In this document: one piece after another, positions 23,109 to 35,723 of the stretch | Layout: the number at the start of each line of letters is the position of its first letter | Position numbering within the stretch: position 1 is the stretch's first letter | Origin: Xiphydria camelus | Taxonomy: Eukaryota; Arthropoda; Insecta; Hymenoptera; Xiphydriidae | DNA: 64,000 bases | NCBI GenBank assembly: GCA_963678675.1 | Contig: OY783192.1 | Location: 32,209,250 to 32,273,249 of the forward strand | Direction: 5' to 3' | The notes under the pieces: generated by a model | Told to the model about the DNA's origin: nothing | Databases searched by the model: none | Seen by the model: the letters and a program-made list of their open reading frames with translations, nothing else | Made by a program: the position numbers and the translations under genes

Positions 23109-23969
23109 GCTCTAATGCTTCAAAAAGGTATACTTTATTCGTCTCTCGAACAATAATTTACGCCGATCTAAACAACAAAAATGATTTCGTGGAAAATCCT
23201 TTCGATGCAATTCTCACATCTTTTAATGCACTCATAAACACGCGTTAATCGCGACCGAATTTTCCGCCCGTGGCCGTTCGAACGCGACGAGTTTCAATTT
23301 CGTTGAAAACGCGAAAGCGGTGGAACCGAGCGGAGAAAAAATTTCACTGGAGAAGCAACAGCAAACATTTCCCCGATAATTCGTCACTCGTAGTTGCATA
23401 TACATACGTGTATTGATCATCCTCGTCGCTGACGCGACCGCCAATGTACTCTGTTGCAGGATATTTATCACCGGGAGCAAGTAATGTGATTTGAGGCTGT
23501 TCGATAATCGCGCGAGCGGCGTGCAAAAAGCACACAGACTAGTCTCATCGATATTAGATGGAAAATTAATAAAGGAACCTACTAACACAGGAATTATGAG
23601 CGATATAAAATAATGATCACGATCTCTAGACTGAATTTCTTCGATCGCTGAACTCTAAATCAACGTAAACGATTGTCCGGGAATTCTCGCGTGTATATTC
23701 ACTGCAGCCGTAAGCTCGATATCGCGAAATCAACATGACATAGCCTCCGAGCTAAGACCTTTCGAGCCAATAATTCACTGACAATTGGTTTACCCACGCG
23801 CAAGGTAATGCTAATACCAGGCGTGTATTGATTGTATCAGCGGTAATTATTATTGACAGGGAGTACGCAACTGGACCACGCAGATTATATTACTAGAGAA
23901 TCTTAGCACGAGATTCCTCTATTAATGTGTGTGTGACTATTACGTCGGAGGATTTAAGAAGTTTTTATA
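23109..23969. other. No recognised feature
   Basis: Unique CpG-rich sequence; the 118-codon open frame at 23232-23588 has no recognisable motif. Confidence 0.4.
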
Positions 23970-24793
23970 CAGGTTGTCCGAAAAGTATGGAAACGGTTGA
24001 ATATCTCGAAAAGTACGCTTCAGATCGGGAAACGAAAAAATACGTATCAGATGATACCAAGATCGATCCCACACCCCAACCCCTGTAGGTGGTGCAGGGG
24101 GAAGCTTCAAAATCTTAAATAGGAACCCCCACTTTTGATTGCATATTCGCATTTTACATTAAAAACTACATAACTTTTATTTGAAACATTTTTTTCGATT
24201 CGTGGCAGATGGCGCTATAATCGACGAAATTCAATTTTTCGGCTTTTGCAATTGAGAGTCGATTTATTCGATTCTGCAATACAATTGCGATAGAAATTTA
24301 CATTTTTCATTCTCATACTTGATATTTTTGTTCAAAATTTAAATTAGTTTTGCAAATTTGAATTTACAGTAAAACTTTCATCGTTAGACGTTTAGAAATC
24401 TGGCAAATACACTACTTTTAGCGTAACCCAGAAGCAACGACGTGGACGTAATAGTTTTCTGTTCCCTTCGGGGTGCTTGATTCAGGTGAGTCCCCTTGCC
24501 TCTCACCATCGGGGTGCTTGATTCAGGTATGGATATCAGTTCCTAGCAATCAGTATTAGCGCGACGAAGGGTTAATTGCGATAATAAGGCGGACGGTATA
24601 TTCCGGGAATCTCTCGTATCTATTCTTTCACTAGTAGTCCGTTTTAATGATATCCGTTAACCTGAGTACACGTAACCAGGTACCGCTAATTGCCGGGCCT
24701 TTCCAGACCCTCGAACCTCGATGTATTCCGAAAGGGATTATCCTTGAGTAATTAGCTTATTTCCTCTAACGGAACTTAGTGCGTCACGGGGAA
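23970..24793. mobile_element. X element, copy C, one-ended
   Basis: The left terminus CAGGTTGTCCGAAAAG is present, then the same series of blocks as copy B including the duplicated GGGGTGCTTGATTCAGG. It stops at GTCACGGGGAATT where repeat R1 begins, so the right arm is lost. Confidence 0.65.
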
Positions 24794-25217
24794 TTTGTTT
24801 CACTACTTTCTCCATGACTAAGGCGAAAATCAAAGTGAATGTATCTTTCGTATAAGTGCACGTATTGCGATATCGGAAAATTCTAAATTTACTGCTAGCA
24901 GATAATTCGGTATACGACGGTGGTCATGTTATAATAACAATATTTTCATTAATTTGCATCGTAGCCTAAGCCGATTTTATTTCAAGAAATGTAGTACGGT
25001 ATGTAGATTTTGAGAAAAAAAATGATATCACTTCGCGAAAATGGATAATTACCTACAGAAAAACCAGTGGAATAAATTTTCTGAATATAGTGATAATTTT
25101 CCGTAAACACGATTGGTTGAAATATGAGGAATTCTACAGGGACTCTTGCGATCGGAGGAAAGCTGGCTCCAAAGGGCTTGAAATCAGAACTCTCTCTGTT
25201 GACTCCCAAGCCAGCTT
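24793..25217 (-). repeat. Dispersed repeat R1, copy 2
   Basis: Inverse match to 4955-5432. The X copy C breakpoint coincides with its edge. Confidence 0.6.
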
Positions 25218-25798
25218 AAGTCCAGTTTTCTGAAGTCTTCATTCTCCTCGTCTTCTTCGACAAAGAAGAAAAGAGAGAAAGAAAGGGAGTTCCTCGAAAA
25301 AAAAAAGCAAACCGCCGTCAAAATATATTAATATTCAGGACCTCACCACTTACCCTCGGCGTATAACGTTTCATAAAGCTCGCACTCGCCGTTTCAATTC
25401 CGGGTCGGGTAGCACGAACTCGAGTAAAGGTGCCGGTAAACACGCGGGGTTCGGCGAGTCCCGAGCAATGCTCGCCGATGTCAACGAGGCTTTAAGCGAA
25501 AGCTCGGCGAATGCCGCGTGTGTACACGGGTTGCTCGCTGTTTGCCGATGGCCAAATGTATTGTTCGCTTGGTTCCCGTTATCAAACAGGGTGGGTAGAC
25601 ACTCGGTACTCGGCGAACACCGAGCGACTGCTCGGCGAATCCCGAGTGTGTACACGGGTTGCTCGCTACTCGCCGATGGCCGAATGTCGTGCTCGTCCAA
25701 GTATTCGCCGTTCCCGTAGTTTGTCGGTCTTTCGTGGCACATCAAAGGAGACGAGCAGTCGTAAACACACCCCACTTCATTATAATCGCCAATCTAGA

Positions 25799-25910
25799 GT
25801 TAAACCCCCGTCGGTCACAATAACAAGGCAGGCGGTCTGTATCCGCGAATCTAGACTACTAATGAGTTCGCAGTCCCCCACCTTTCCCGAGTCGGACGAA
25901 TGGTAATGAA
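25799..25910 (-). repeat. Y repeat, fragment 1
   Basis: On the minus strand it reads DCELISSLDSR, then QTACLVIVTDGGL without a stop, matching the peptide of the Y copy at 46068-46263. Protein-level conservation suggests a coding transposon remnant of unknown type. Confidence 0.45.
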
Positions 25911-26295
25911 CCGTTTCTCGCAATGCCCATTCAAATAGATACTGCTATTGATGATACAGCATTGATTTTTTAAAAAGTTGGAGCATACGTGCAGAGAAAT
26001 TGAACAGGTTGCAGTTTGTTTTGAGAAGAAAAAAAATCTTTGCAGTCGGCCGGGATTTTGGTTGAAGGACTTGATATAACAATTTTCTTCAGTTTCGTTC
26101 CTTTCGATCATATGCAGTGCGGGTCATTCCATACCAAATCGGACACTTTTTGGAGTAACATTTCGGATTTTGCTCAAATTTGGATATATTGTAGTCTTTG
26201 TCGATGTTTAACCGTATCTCGAAGAATTTTTCAAAATTTTGAAAATTGTTGGTTTTACAGCCACTTGAAAAATAACGCTGCTTTTTTTTCATTAA

Positions 26296-26961
26296 ATTAT
26301 AATTATCAAACCGGTTGTCGGCTGAGAATAATCTTTTGGGTACTAAAAGTGAAAGAGTTGAAAAACCAGAGAAAAATTGCATCGATCAAAAAAAAAAATT
26401 TTTTAATAATTTTATTTGCACTTGATTTAAACAAATGACGTATTTTCATAGCTGGCCACTTTTTAAAAATCTGAAAAAAAGCAAGCATATACTTTGATAT
26501 CCTCTCCTTAACGACAAACAAACAAAAATAACGACACTTTAAAATTGACGACACAAAAATTAATTGAAGTTGACGCCGCGTCGGAATTGGCACGTCGGCC
26601 CCGCCACCAGCCAACGGTCGGTGGGTTCGACTGGCTTGGCGACACACTAGCGGTGGGGCCGACGCGGCGAGGCCGACGCGGCGTCAACTTCAATTAATTT
26701 TTGTGTCGTCAATTTTAAAGTGTCGTTATTTTTGTTTATTTGTCGTTAAAGAGAGGATATCAAAGTATATGCTTGCTTTTTTTCAGATTTTTAAAAAGTG
26801 GCCAGCTATGAAAATACGTCATTTGTTTAAATCAATTGCAAATAAAATTATTTAAAAAAGTTTTTTTTTGATCGATGCAATTTTTCTCTGATTTTTCAAC
26901 TCTTTCACTTTTAGTACCCAGAAGATTATTCTCAGCCGACAACCGGTTTGATAATTATAAT
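26296..26961. repeat. Central palindrome, arms about 295 bp
   Basis: ATTATAATTATCAAACCGGT...CGACGCGGCGTCAACTTC arms are nearly perfect with a GC-rich spacer of ~80 bp at 26586-26668. Confidence 0.7.
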
Positions 26962-26982
26962 CCTCTTCAAGGAAAGATTGAC

Positions 26983-27150
26983 GGGGCTGCAAGCTCAATA
27001 ACAGCCTAGATTCATCGAAACATACCACTCGTCTCGCCATTGCGACGGATGGCGGGATTAACTCTAAATTTAATTATGGCGATAATAATGAACGGTAAGA
27101 ACCGATATAGACGTCCGCTTAAGGTGCGATGGAACACTGCTATTATAAAA
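26983..27150 (+). repeat. Y repeat, fragment 2
   Basis: Reads GCKLNNSLDSSKHTTRLAIA, then TDGGIN, collinear with the other Y copies, and ends at a stop after ~43 codons. It is in inverse orientation to fragment 1 within the same foldback. Confidence 0.45.
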
Positions 27151-27530
27151 GTTGAAAAAATGTACTTGTAATATTACATCGATGCGTATGGGAATAACGT
27201 TCAGTTATAACTAAAGAAGCACTGTGTAAACGCTGCATCCGAAGTATTCGTTCAGGATGCTCTCTCGACTTTTGCAAATAACTCCCAAACTCACATGCAT
27301 TTTAAGAACATTGAAGAAGTTTGCATTTATTTATAAGCCTCAGGTAAGAACCGACCTTCCGAGTTCAGACTACTCGGTCTTCGCCGGGTAGAGCTGTCCC
27401 TCGGTGGTCACCGAGCGGTCGCTCGGTATTCGCCAAAATCCGAATGTTCGGGCTCGACCTTAAAGCCTCGTTGACATCGGCGAGCATTGCTCGGGACTCG
27501 CCGAACCCCGCGTGTTTACCGGCACCTTTA

Positions 27531-28371
27531 GACGACCCAACCGCAGATTGTCACCCCGGGCGGAGTAGAAGTCAGTCACAGTTCACCGAGCTAAACAGAG
27601 AATTTATTACCATAATTATATTTGCCTCCGAGTCGAGCGTAGGGTGAGCGCGCTCGTGTGATTTTGCACTAAAACACCGCCGTATATCGGCGCAGTCGCC
27701 GTTGCGCTGCTTAAGCATTCAAATTAGCGGTTTATTCTTCATCCCTCCATTCTCAGGTCACGCGTTCGCAGGAGTCCGAGGAAATAGGAGGGTCGAGATT
27801 GTTTAGGACGAGAGATCCGGGGTAATTGGGTGCCGGTGGTTGCATGGCGAGGGAGTGACAGGGGGAGGTTACAGGATGCAGTAAAATACGCAGAGACACG
27901 AGGGTCTCGTCGATCGGCATGGTTATTCGCAATTTTCCGAACATTTCTGTCACATCACTGAATAGCCTGTCATCTCGTTATTACGTGTCGCTCCCCTGAT
28001 GAAACTACTTCAACTGTAACAACTAGCGAGATTAAAACTTGAATAAATGTGAAACGAAGAAGTCTCAACGAGCGGAATTCATAAAGCAAATGCAATAAAC
28101 AACTTTGTAGTTGTACTACATTAGTCGAACTATACGCGTTGAATATGCGCTAATTTCTTGCACAATTTCGACGTTTCTCCAGAAAATTTGAATAACTAAA
28201 TCTTTCAAGTTATTCGCGCTTATCGTAAAATGCATCAGATGAAAAGAATAATATATTTCAGATTGGAAGGAAGTTAGTTAAAGAAGCTCTTCGCCAACTG
28301 GAAAGATAAAAGTTTCTCAAATCAACCCATACGTATATATGTAAAACTCCAAACACAATATTACCTTATAC
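27531..28371. other. No recognised feature
   Basis: Unique sequence; nothing recognisable. Confidence 0.4.
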
Positions 28372-28532
28372 ATATCGATGCCTTACTTTGAAAACCTCGT
28401 AAGTTCAATTTTTGGCAAAAATAACATTTATAGCTTACTGCGTTAAGCTTTTCAACCTTAACGCAGTAAGCTATAATTGTCATTTTTGCCAAAAATTGAA
28501 CTTACGAGGTTGTCAAAGTAAGGCATCGATAT
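28372..28532. repeat. Hairpin with ATATCG tips
   Basis: ATATCGATGCCTTACTTTG...CTTACTGCGTTAAG is mirrored almost perfectly over ~75 bp per arm. Confidence 0.7.
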
Positions 28533-31020
28533 ACAGCTTTAGAATAAAATATCTCATAATCTTCGCCAATTAAATGCGAATGAAATAAAATGGACAATAA
28601 ATAAATATCGAGGCCGATTTCGCATTATTTAATTCCCTGTCGATATCACGACGAAATGCACGTAAAAAAACTTTCCGGCGCGCCATTAATTGCGATAACT
28701 CGAAGCGCGCAAGTTATTTACGAGCTCTCTTGGGGTTTATTACGGGGCACATTTATTTCAATGCAAAAATACCGTGCCGCCGTTGTATCGCGGAAAATAG
28801 CGCGGTCGCGTTGGAAGAGGGAAAATATAGGGCCCCGACCGGCGTAAATCTTCCGTGATTAAAGCGCCTCCATGAGAGAGGCTTAATAAAGAGTTAAAGG
28901 AAAAGCGAAACTTTAATAAGGAGTAACCGGTGCTTCTGAATATAAGAAATTGCGCCTTATTCGAAAGCCGAAGCACTACCCCTCTACTTTTCTTCTACGC
29001 GGCCGAAGAGATATTCTTCGGGGGAGGAGTGGTTGGGCAAAAGGGACGGGACACGGCTGCGACGTTTAATAAGCCGATGTCGAGCTTGGCGCGCGAGAAA
29101 AGGTTATAGATATAAGGAGTTAGGCTCTAAGAACCTTCGAGAATTAAACACTACCTTTCACTCTCAGCCCTCGGGGTTGCTCCTCTCGCTCTGGGGGGTG
29201 GAATATTTGACACACAATTTGCGAATTCAAATTAGAGCTATTTTACGACGATATTTTGTAACCCAAGACGCGAGTGTATTTAAAATTGTATCTAAATTCG
29301 TATTCATATTATATTACAGGGATTCGTCATATTAAAGTTCACATTAAAGTGCGAATTAGTTTTTCGAAATTAATCTTAAGCATAGCGAGGAATTACGGTT
29401 TATGTACGTCTGTTAGTACTTAATGTCAGACTAAATCGGCATAATACTACTGAATCGTGGTTACGACGTTTTTAACGATTCCTATAGGGTATTTTGTGGA
29501 TGTCCACTGACACACTCTTGTTCCTAAGAGCTACTGCAGGATAACATAGGAAAAAGGGACACTTATAAGTTGACCCCGGCTTATCGTGACACAGTAAAAA
29601 AAAGAAGCCAGTTCGAGTATCCCGTTTCACCCCACGTTCCTCTATACACTTGTCTCTATCATATCTTTCTCGCGGTGCAGCGAACATCAAGATCGTCGGA
29701 GAGTGGCGCAGCATCCAATATCGCAGGACGTCTGACTAAAACGTCTCGATACTACTGCGACGTCTCATATGAAACACTTTCGACGGTTCTGATATCAATT
29801 TAAACGAACGCTCTTCGGCACGCAGCCCGAGATAGGACACCTGTAGAGATGAGCTACGAAGTTTCATCTCCACCTCCCACTCTCCCTCGCCCCCTTTACC
29901 CCGTCAAACACGACATTCCGTAAAATCTCGTCTCTCACTTTGAGGGCGGCGTGCGCGCGCGGTACCTTGCCTTTGGCAATGAACTTGGCACCTGTCGCGC
30001 CTGAACTCGGCTGGCGAAATGCCAGAGAGTGCTGCCCGCCCTTGCGGTTCGACACATCTATTCGCCTATATAGCGACGACTCATCCTCCGCAGATAGACG
30101 GAAGCTGTGTGCATTCCAGGCGGCGCACGGATGATTTCAATTAACCCCGATAAACGTAACGTGCGAACGGCGATATGTAAATTCCCCCTTCGAGATATTT
30201 TTCAGAATTTTTGAAATCAATAAAACCGCTTCGTATACCTTTCAGCTATCGTGAAAATTTATTTCGTAGTCGCTACCCAAGAAGAACAAAACTTATTATT
30301 TCAATGTTCATGAAACAGTACATATATTATATTTGCGCTCAAATTAATATGAAACATTCAAGCTCCGTAATTCCTGTCGAATGACTAATGTCGACGCCCA
30401 CGAAAAATTAAAACGGTAAATTTCAAGTCTGAGGAAAACCAGAGGAACGTCACGCTGGGGAATTGACCCGTGCAAATTAAGCAATTATTCGTCTTTGATG
30501 AATGTATAATTTGGCACTTATTAATTCAAAGAGGCGTTTCCCAGAAAAACAGCCTCGAATGTTGAATACCAAAATTTACCTCCTCCGTTATCTCGGAAGC
30601 GTAAATAAATCAACCCTCTCTCAAAAAGCCTCGATTTTATTATGCGCGACGTATCAACGAAAAGAATCAGAAACTCCCGAGTTACGACCGAAGGATTCGA
30701 GAGGAGATCTCGGAAAGGACAAAAGGATTCTCGAGCGGCCCTTTGTCGTCCCTGCCTCTCGTCCCGAAAATAAACGTCGAAAGGGTTTCCTCGAGCGAAC
30801 GCGAGCAGATCCTCGCGACGATACCACTCGCTCATTAAATTTCCAGGAGATTCAAACGTCTGAATCTGACAATGAGGTTCGAGACTTCCTGCCTCTCTCT
30901 CAAAGAGATAAACATAGATAAACGTTCGAGAGGACCGAACAATCCCGACCACTCAAGCTTCGGACGTAATCAGATGGATAAATAGAGTGTAGAAATAAAT
31001 ATTGTCGCAAGCACATAATT
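28533..31020. other. Unique intronic DNA
   Basis: About 2.5 kb with several open frames of 100-143 codons on both strands (for example 30502-30921 and 30521-30952). None has recognisable motifs and they overlap each other, so I treat them as chance. Confidence 0.4.
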
Positions 31021-31071
31021 TGTTTAATGGCCGAAGCTTCAAATACGAACATGGAGAAAAAGGATTAGTAA

Positions 31072-31200
31072 AAAGTTCTGGGAAAACTCATGAATTTTTA
31101 GTTATCCCAGTAACAGGACTTCTCGAGGTGAAACATTGAAGTTTTTAGTAGACCACAATGTCCTTTTTACAGTTTGTAACAGTATAAACATCAGTTTACA
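31072..31200 (+). repeat. Diverged relic of the F element outer arm
   Basis: Aligns with the outer arm of F (for example 14920-15050). Both share ATCCCAGT.ACAGG, TCGAGG, TTTTTACAGTT and AGTATAAAC. In frame it reads PSNRTSRGETLKFLVD where F1 reads PSDRALRGETLNFLID. Confidence 0.55.
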
Positions 31201-31229
31201 CGGCAAAATTTACCAATCCCCCATTAATA

Positions 31230-31464
31230 CACTGAGAAAACAGTTTTTCATAGTTAACATGTGTACGCACACTTGATTATGGCGAAAGAAATATTTCTTT
31301 GGGCCAAGCAAATATTCATAAGCTATTACTTTATTTTCGTTGGAATGAAAGAGATATTCTAATAATAATTAACACATATGTACTTGGCTCAACGAGATAT
31401 TTCTTTCGCCATAATCAAACACACATTTATCGACTACGAAATAATAAACTCCTCTCTCAGAGTG
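31230..31464. mobile_element. MITE family Q, copy 2
   Basis: Same ends and interior as 20900-21138, with TA on both sides. It ends six bases before F element 2. Confidence 0.7.
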
Positions 31465-32371
31465 TATGTATATCGCTGCCTGAGAATTATAAGGTTCTAT
31501 GTTACATAGAACTTCTATAGAACATAGAACATTATAATTCTGAGGCAGCGATATGTCGAGTGTTTATGGGTTTATACTACAACGAACTGTAAAAAGTACA
31601 CTGTATCTATTAAAAAATTTAACGTCTCTCCTCGAAGAGCCCTGTCACTGGGATTCACTATAAAAATTACTAATCTTTAATCTCCGTTTAGAGCTATTGA
31701 TTATTTGAGAAGAGCTTTAATGAAAACAATGATTTGTGCTTGCACACTGTTAAGTCTTGACGTTCGAAAAGAGATAATCGATCATTCTCTCGAATCTCTA
31801 ACAATAAGACATTTATCCACGTACGAACCTAAATACTCGTATATATATCGCTTCTTCAGCATTAAGCCATGTCAATTTGCTATTTAGCTTACACCTATAC
31901 ATTAATATTTTATACCCTAATTCTACGTCTACCACTTACTTTTCCAACCTGCCGACAGGGTACAAGACCGAAAGTCGGTGGTTCTACGTCAATCCTGATC
32001 GCTTCGTCTGGAATAAGCGTCCAGTACTTGCCCTCTAGAATCAGACCTCTCAGTTAATGCTCGCATATACATATATCGCTTCTTCAGCATTAAGCCATGT
32101 CAATTTACTATTTAGCTTACACCTATACATTAATATTTTATACCCTAATTCTACGTCTAAGTCTACCACTTACTTTTCCAACCTGCCGACAGGGTACAAG
32201 ACCGAAAGTCGGTGGTTCTACGTCAATCCTGATCGCTTCGTCTGGAATAAGCGTCCAGTACTTGTCCTCTAGAATCAGACCTCTCAAGTAATGCTCGCAT
32301 ATACATATATCGCTTCTTCAGCATTAAGCCACGTCAATTTACTATTTAGCTTACATCTATACATTAATATT

Positions 32372-32731
32372 CTATACCCGAATTCTACCACTACGTCTAC
32401 CACTACGTCTACTACTTGCTTCTTTGACCTGCCGACAGGGTGCAAGACCGAAAGTCGGCGATCCTGCGTCAATCCTGAACGTTTTGCCTGGAGTAAGTGT
32501 CCAGTGCTTGTCCTCTAGAATCAGACGTCTCAGGTAATGCCTGACACGAGATCTCAGCTTGCAATCTCGTTTGCAAATGGTCAACCATCTGCTGGATACC
32601 AGTGCTGCGTTCAAGAGTGATCTGTCGTCCAATTGTCCAAAAATCAACTCAGTCACCTCGATCGGAAGTTCTCTCGTAAAGTCGTTTGAGGGAGGATCGA
32701 TTGCTCGTAGAAAGGACCTGAAGGACTCCAT
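32372..32731 (-). CDS. F-box motif protein, F2 left arm
   Basis: Intact 119-codon ORF with the F-box at residues 21-60. It differs from F1 at the F-box entry (RELPIEV instead of KKFPIEV), which restores the usual Leu-Pro of F-boxes. Same basic RS-rich tail (RRSGRRSGRIRV). A TATA box lies on the minus strand at 32785-32792. Confidence 0.7.
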   Translation of the reverse strand: MESFRSFLRAIDPPSNDFTRELPIEVTELIFGQLDDRSLLNAALVSSRWLTICKRDCKLRSRVRHYLRRLILEDKHWTLTPGKTFRIDAGSPTFGLAPCRQVKEASSRRSGRRSGRIRV

Positions 32732-32968
32732 GTTGATGCTTCAGCGATGAGACGTCGATTGAATACAACCCATCGAGAACGGCTCTTATATAGGCCTACA
32801 CTCAGCGGTCGCGCGACGTACTGCGCATGCGCGGGCGTCACGTTGCGCATCCGGAGAACGCCATGCTGCGCACGCGCAGTCCGTCACGCGATCGCTGAGA
32901 GTAGGTCTATATAAGAACCGTTCTCGACGGGTTGCATTCAATGGACGACTCATCGCTGAAGCATCGAC
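32732..32968. promoter_or_regulatory. Bidirectional promoter-like centre of F2
   Basis: TATA boxes at 32785-32792 (-) and 32908-32915 (+). NRF1-type sites are TGCGCATGCGC at 32822-32832 and TGCGCACGCGCA at 32867-32878. The sequence between them is the reverse complement of that in F1 and F3. Confidence 0.55.
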
Positions 32969-33328
32969 ATGGAGTCCTTCAGGTCCTTTCTACGAGCAAT
33001 CGATCCTCCCTCAAACGACTTTACGAAAAAACTTCCGATCGAGGTGACTGAGTTGATTTTTGGACAATTGGACGACAGATCACTTTTGAACGCAGCACTG
33101 GTATCCCGAAGATGGTTGGCCATTTGCAAACGTGATTGCAAGCTGAGATCTCGTATCAGGTATCACCTGAGACGTCTGATTCTAGAGGACAAGCACTGGA
33201 CGCTTACTCCAGGCAAAGCGTTCAGAATTGACGCAGGATCGCCGACTTTCGGTCTTGCACCCTGTCGGCAGGTCAAAGAAGCAAGTAGTAGACGTAGAGG
33301 TAGACGTAGTGGTAGAATTCGGGTATAG
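32969..33328 (+). CDS. F-box motif protein, F2 right arm
   Basis: Intact 119-codon ORF reading KKLPIEV at the F-box entry and SRRWLAICK at Trp49. These variants are shared with the F3 right arm but not with its own left arm. TATATAAG at 32908-32915 is 53 nt from the ATG, as in F1 and F3. Confidence 0.7.
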   Translation: MESFRSFLRAIDPPSNDFTKKLPIEVTELIFGQLDDRSLLNAALVSRRWLAICKRDCKLRSRIRYHLRRLILEDKHWTLTPGKAFRIDAGSPTFGLAPCRQVKEASSRRRGRRSGRIRV

Positions 33329-33640
33329 AATATTAATGTATAGATGTAAGCTAAATAGTAAATTGACGTGGCTTAATGCTGAAGAAGCGATATATGTATA
33401 TGCGAGCATTACCTGAGAGGTCTGATTCTAGAGGACAAGTATTGGACGCTTATTCCAGACGAAGCGATCAGGATTGACGTAGATCCACCGACTTTCGGTC
33501 TTGCACCCTGTCGGCAGGTCGGAAAAGTACATGGTAGACGTATACTTAGACGTAGAATTAGGGTATAGAATATTAATGTATAGGTGTAAGCTAAATAGCA
33601 AATTGACATGGCTTAATGCTGAAGAAGCGATATACCATAT

Positions 33641-33890
33641 ACCGTATGTCTGACGGCAAGCGCAACAGGAGCTGTAACCTAAAATTTGACTTCGGCAGTG
33701 TTTGGAGGGTGCTCAAGTCACTCACAAATAAGAAATAATTGACAGCTATCGAGAAATCAGACATTTTGACACTTTTCGCCCTTACGCTGTGCGAGCAGCG
33801 TTTATGAGTGACTCGAGCATCCTCCAAACACTGCCGAAGTCAAATTTTCAGGTCACAGCTCCTGTTGCGCTTGCTGTCAGACATACGGTA
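33641..33890. mobile_element. Hairpin MITE inserted in F2
   Basis: TACCGTATGTCTGACGGCAA, then GCGCAACAGGAGCTG, is mirrored at 33840-33890. Absent from F1 and F3 at the same position, so it arrived later. Confidence 0.65.
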
Positions 33891-35559
33891 TACGAGTATT
33901 TAGGTTCATACGTGGGTAAACGTCTTAGAGATTCGAGAGAGAATGATCGATTATCTCTTTTCGAACGTCAGGACTTAACAGTGTGCAAGGATAAACCATT
34001 GTTTTCATTAAAGCTCTTTTCAAATAATCAATAGCTCTAAACGGAGATGAAAGATTAGTCATTTTTATAGTGAATCCCAGTAACAGGGCTCTTCGAGGCG
34101 AGACGTTAAATTTTTTTAAAGATACAGTGTACTTTTTAAAGTTCGTTGCAGTATAAACCCGTAAACACTCGACATATCGCTGCCTCAGAATTATAAGGTT
34201 CTATGTTCTATAGACGTTCTATATAACATAGAACCTTATAATTCCGAGGCAGCGATATACAGGGTGTCCGAAAAGTATGGAAACGGTTGAATATCTCGAA
34301 AAGTACGCCTCAGATCGGGAAACGAAAAAATACGTATCCTATATTTTTTTAAAAACTATGAAATGATACCAAGATTGATCCTACACCCCAACCCCTGTAG
34401 GTGGGGCAGGGGGAAGTTTCAAAATCTTAAATAGGAACCCTCACTTTTGATTGCATATTCGCATTCTACATTAAAAACTACATAACTTTTATTTGAAACA
34501 TTTTTTTCGATTCGTGGCAGATGGCGCTATAATCGACGAAATTCAATTTTTTCGGTTTTTGCAATGGAGAGTCGATTTATTCGATTCTGCAATACAATTG
34601 CGATAGAAATTTACATTTTTTATTCTAATACTTGATATTTTTGTTAAAAATTTAATTTAGTTTTGCAAATTTGAAGTGCAGATGCGTTCTGTACCTGGAA
34701 TTCCCCCAGCGGACGATATATTCCGGGAATCGTAGCTATTCTTTCACTAGTAGCCCGTTTTAATGTTATCCGTTAACCTGAGTATACGTCAACAGGTACC
34801 GCTAATTGCCGGGCCTTCCGGATCCTCGAACCTCGATGTATTCCGAAAGGGATTATCCTTGAGTAATTAGCTTATTTCCTCTAACGGAACTTAGTGCGTC
34901 ACGGGGAATTTCAGGTACAGAACGCATCTGCACTTCAAAGGGTCTCGCCGTATTTCCATATGAAAAATGCCCCGGCACTAATTAACTTTGTTAAACCTTT
35001 TATTTATTGCTTTTTATCCAAAATACCTCCACAACAAATTTCAGACCGCTAACTTCACGTACAAGGGAAATAGGGGGTTAACAACAATTAACGTTACTAT
35101 TTTTCTTCTCTGGAACTACAAAAGATATCAAAGTCGTTCAAAAACTAAATTATAGGTCTTCGTGAGTAGTATATTATATATTTTTTCGACGGCATAAAAG
35201 CACTGTTTAAAGGTGTAAATTTTAAAAAATAGGTTTTGCAATGGAAAATTTATAACAATTGCTGGAGATACACCAACCAAAAAAATCATATAGAGTCATC
35301 AATTAGTGAGCTGTTATATAAAAAAATTGTCAAATAGTTTAATTTGGTGGAAGACAGTAAAAAAATTGAATAACCTTTAACGCGTTCACGCCGGCGCAGC
35401 GCGGTACTCAGTGCCAGCGTGAACGTGTTAATTCATATTATATTATGTATATTTATTTATTAATTAATTATGTATGCACAATATCTATATTGTTTTATAA
35501 TATACATAATATACAATAATGTGTACAAAAAACAAATAATTCGTATGATTTACATAATC

Positions 35560-35715
35560 TTGGTAGATGAGTTGGTTACATCAAATATAGTGGTAAATAT
35601 TTCGGCAGGTCTAACGATTTTAGATTTTTTACATTTAGCGGGTACGTGACTAATAATAAATTAGAGCAGCTATATGCAAACTGCATCCTACTGTCCTACT
35701 ATTAACAGGCCCTGT
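35560..35715 (-). pseudogene. Second SWIM fragment, degenerate, left arm
   Basis: On the minus strand the frame reads NSRTVGCSLHIAALIYY and then a stop. It is the mirror of the copy in the right arm and lies in tandem with the better copy at 35724-35969. Confidence 0.5.
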
Positions 35716-35723
35716 TCATGACT

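Larger units (their letters stand above)
25427..27530. mobile_element. Large nested foldback with minisatellite-like arms
   Basis: Outer arms 25427-25497 and 27459-27530 are inverse (AAAGGTGCCGGTAAACACGC...AACGAGGCTTTAAG). Inside the left arm a diverged ~127-bp unit occurs twice (GTGTACACGGGTTGCTCGCT at 25520 and 25647). Inside both arms lies the Y repeat (25799-25910 and 26983-27150, inverse). The centre is a second palindrome. Confidence 0.6.
31471..34257. mobile_element. F foldback element 2 with paired F-box ORFs
   Basis: Same plan as F1: hairpin tips, arms, divergent ORFs and central spacer 32732-32968. The left arm has two extra tandem units (from ~31855 and ~32083) and the right arm one. 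The central spacer is in the opposite orientation to F1 and F3. A separate hairpin interrupts the right arm. Only the right side is flanked by X. Confidence 0.85.

Noticed and set aside
26306..26647. Open frames across the inner palindrome at 26.3-26.7 kb
   Set aside because: Translation of a foldback arm and its GC-rich spacer; no domain and not preserved in the opposite arm.
30502..30952. Frames of 139 and 143 codons on opposite strands
   Set aside because: They overlap almost completely and neither resembles a protein family.
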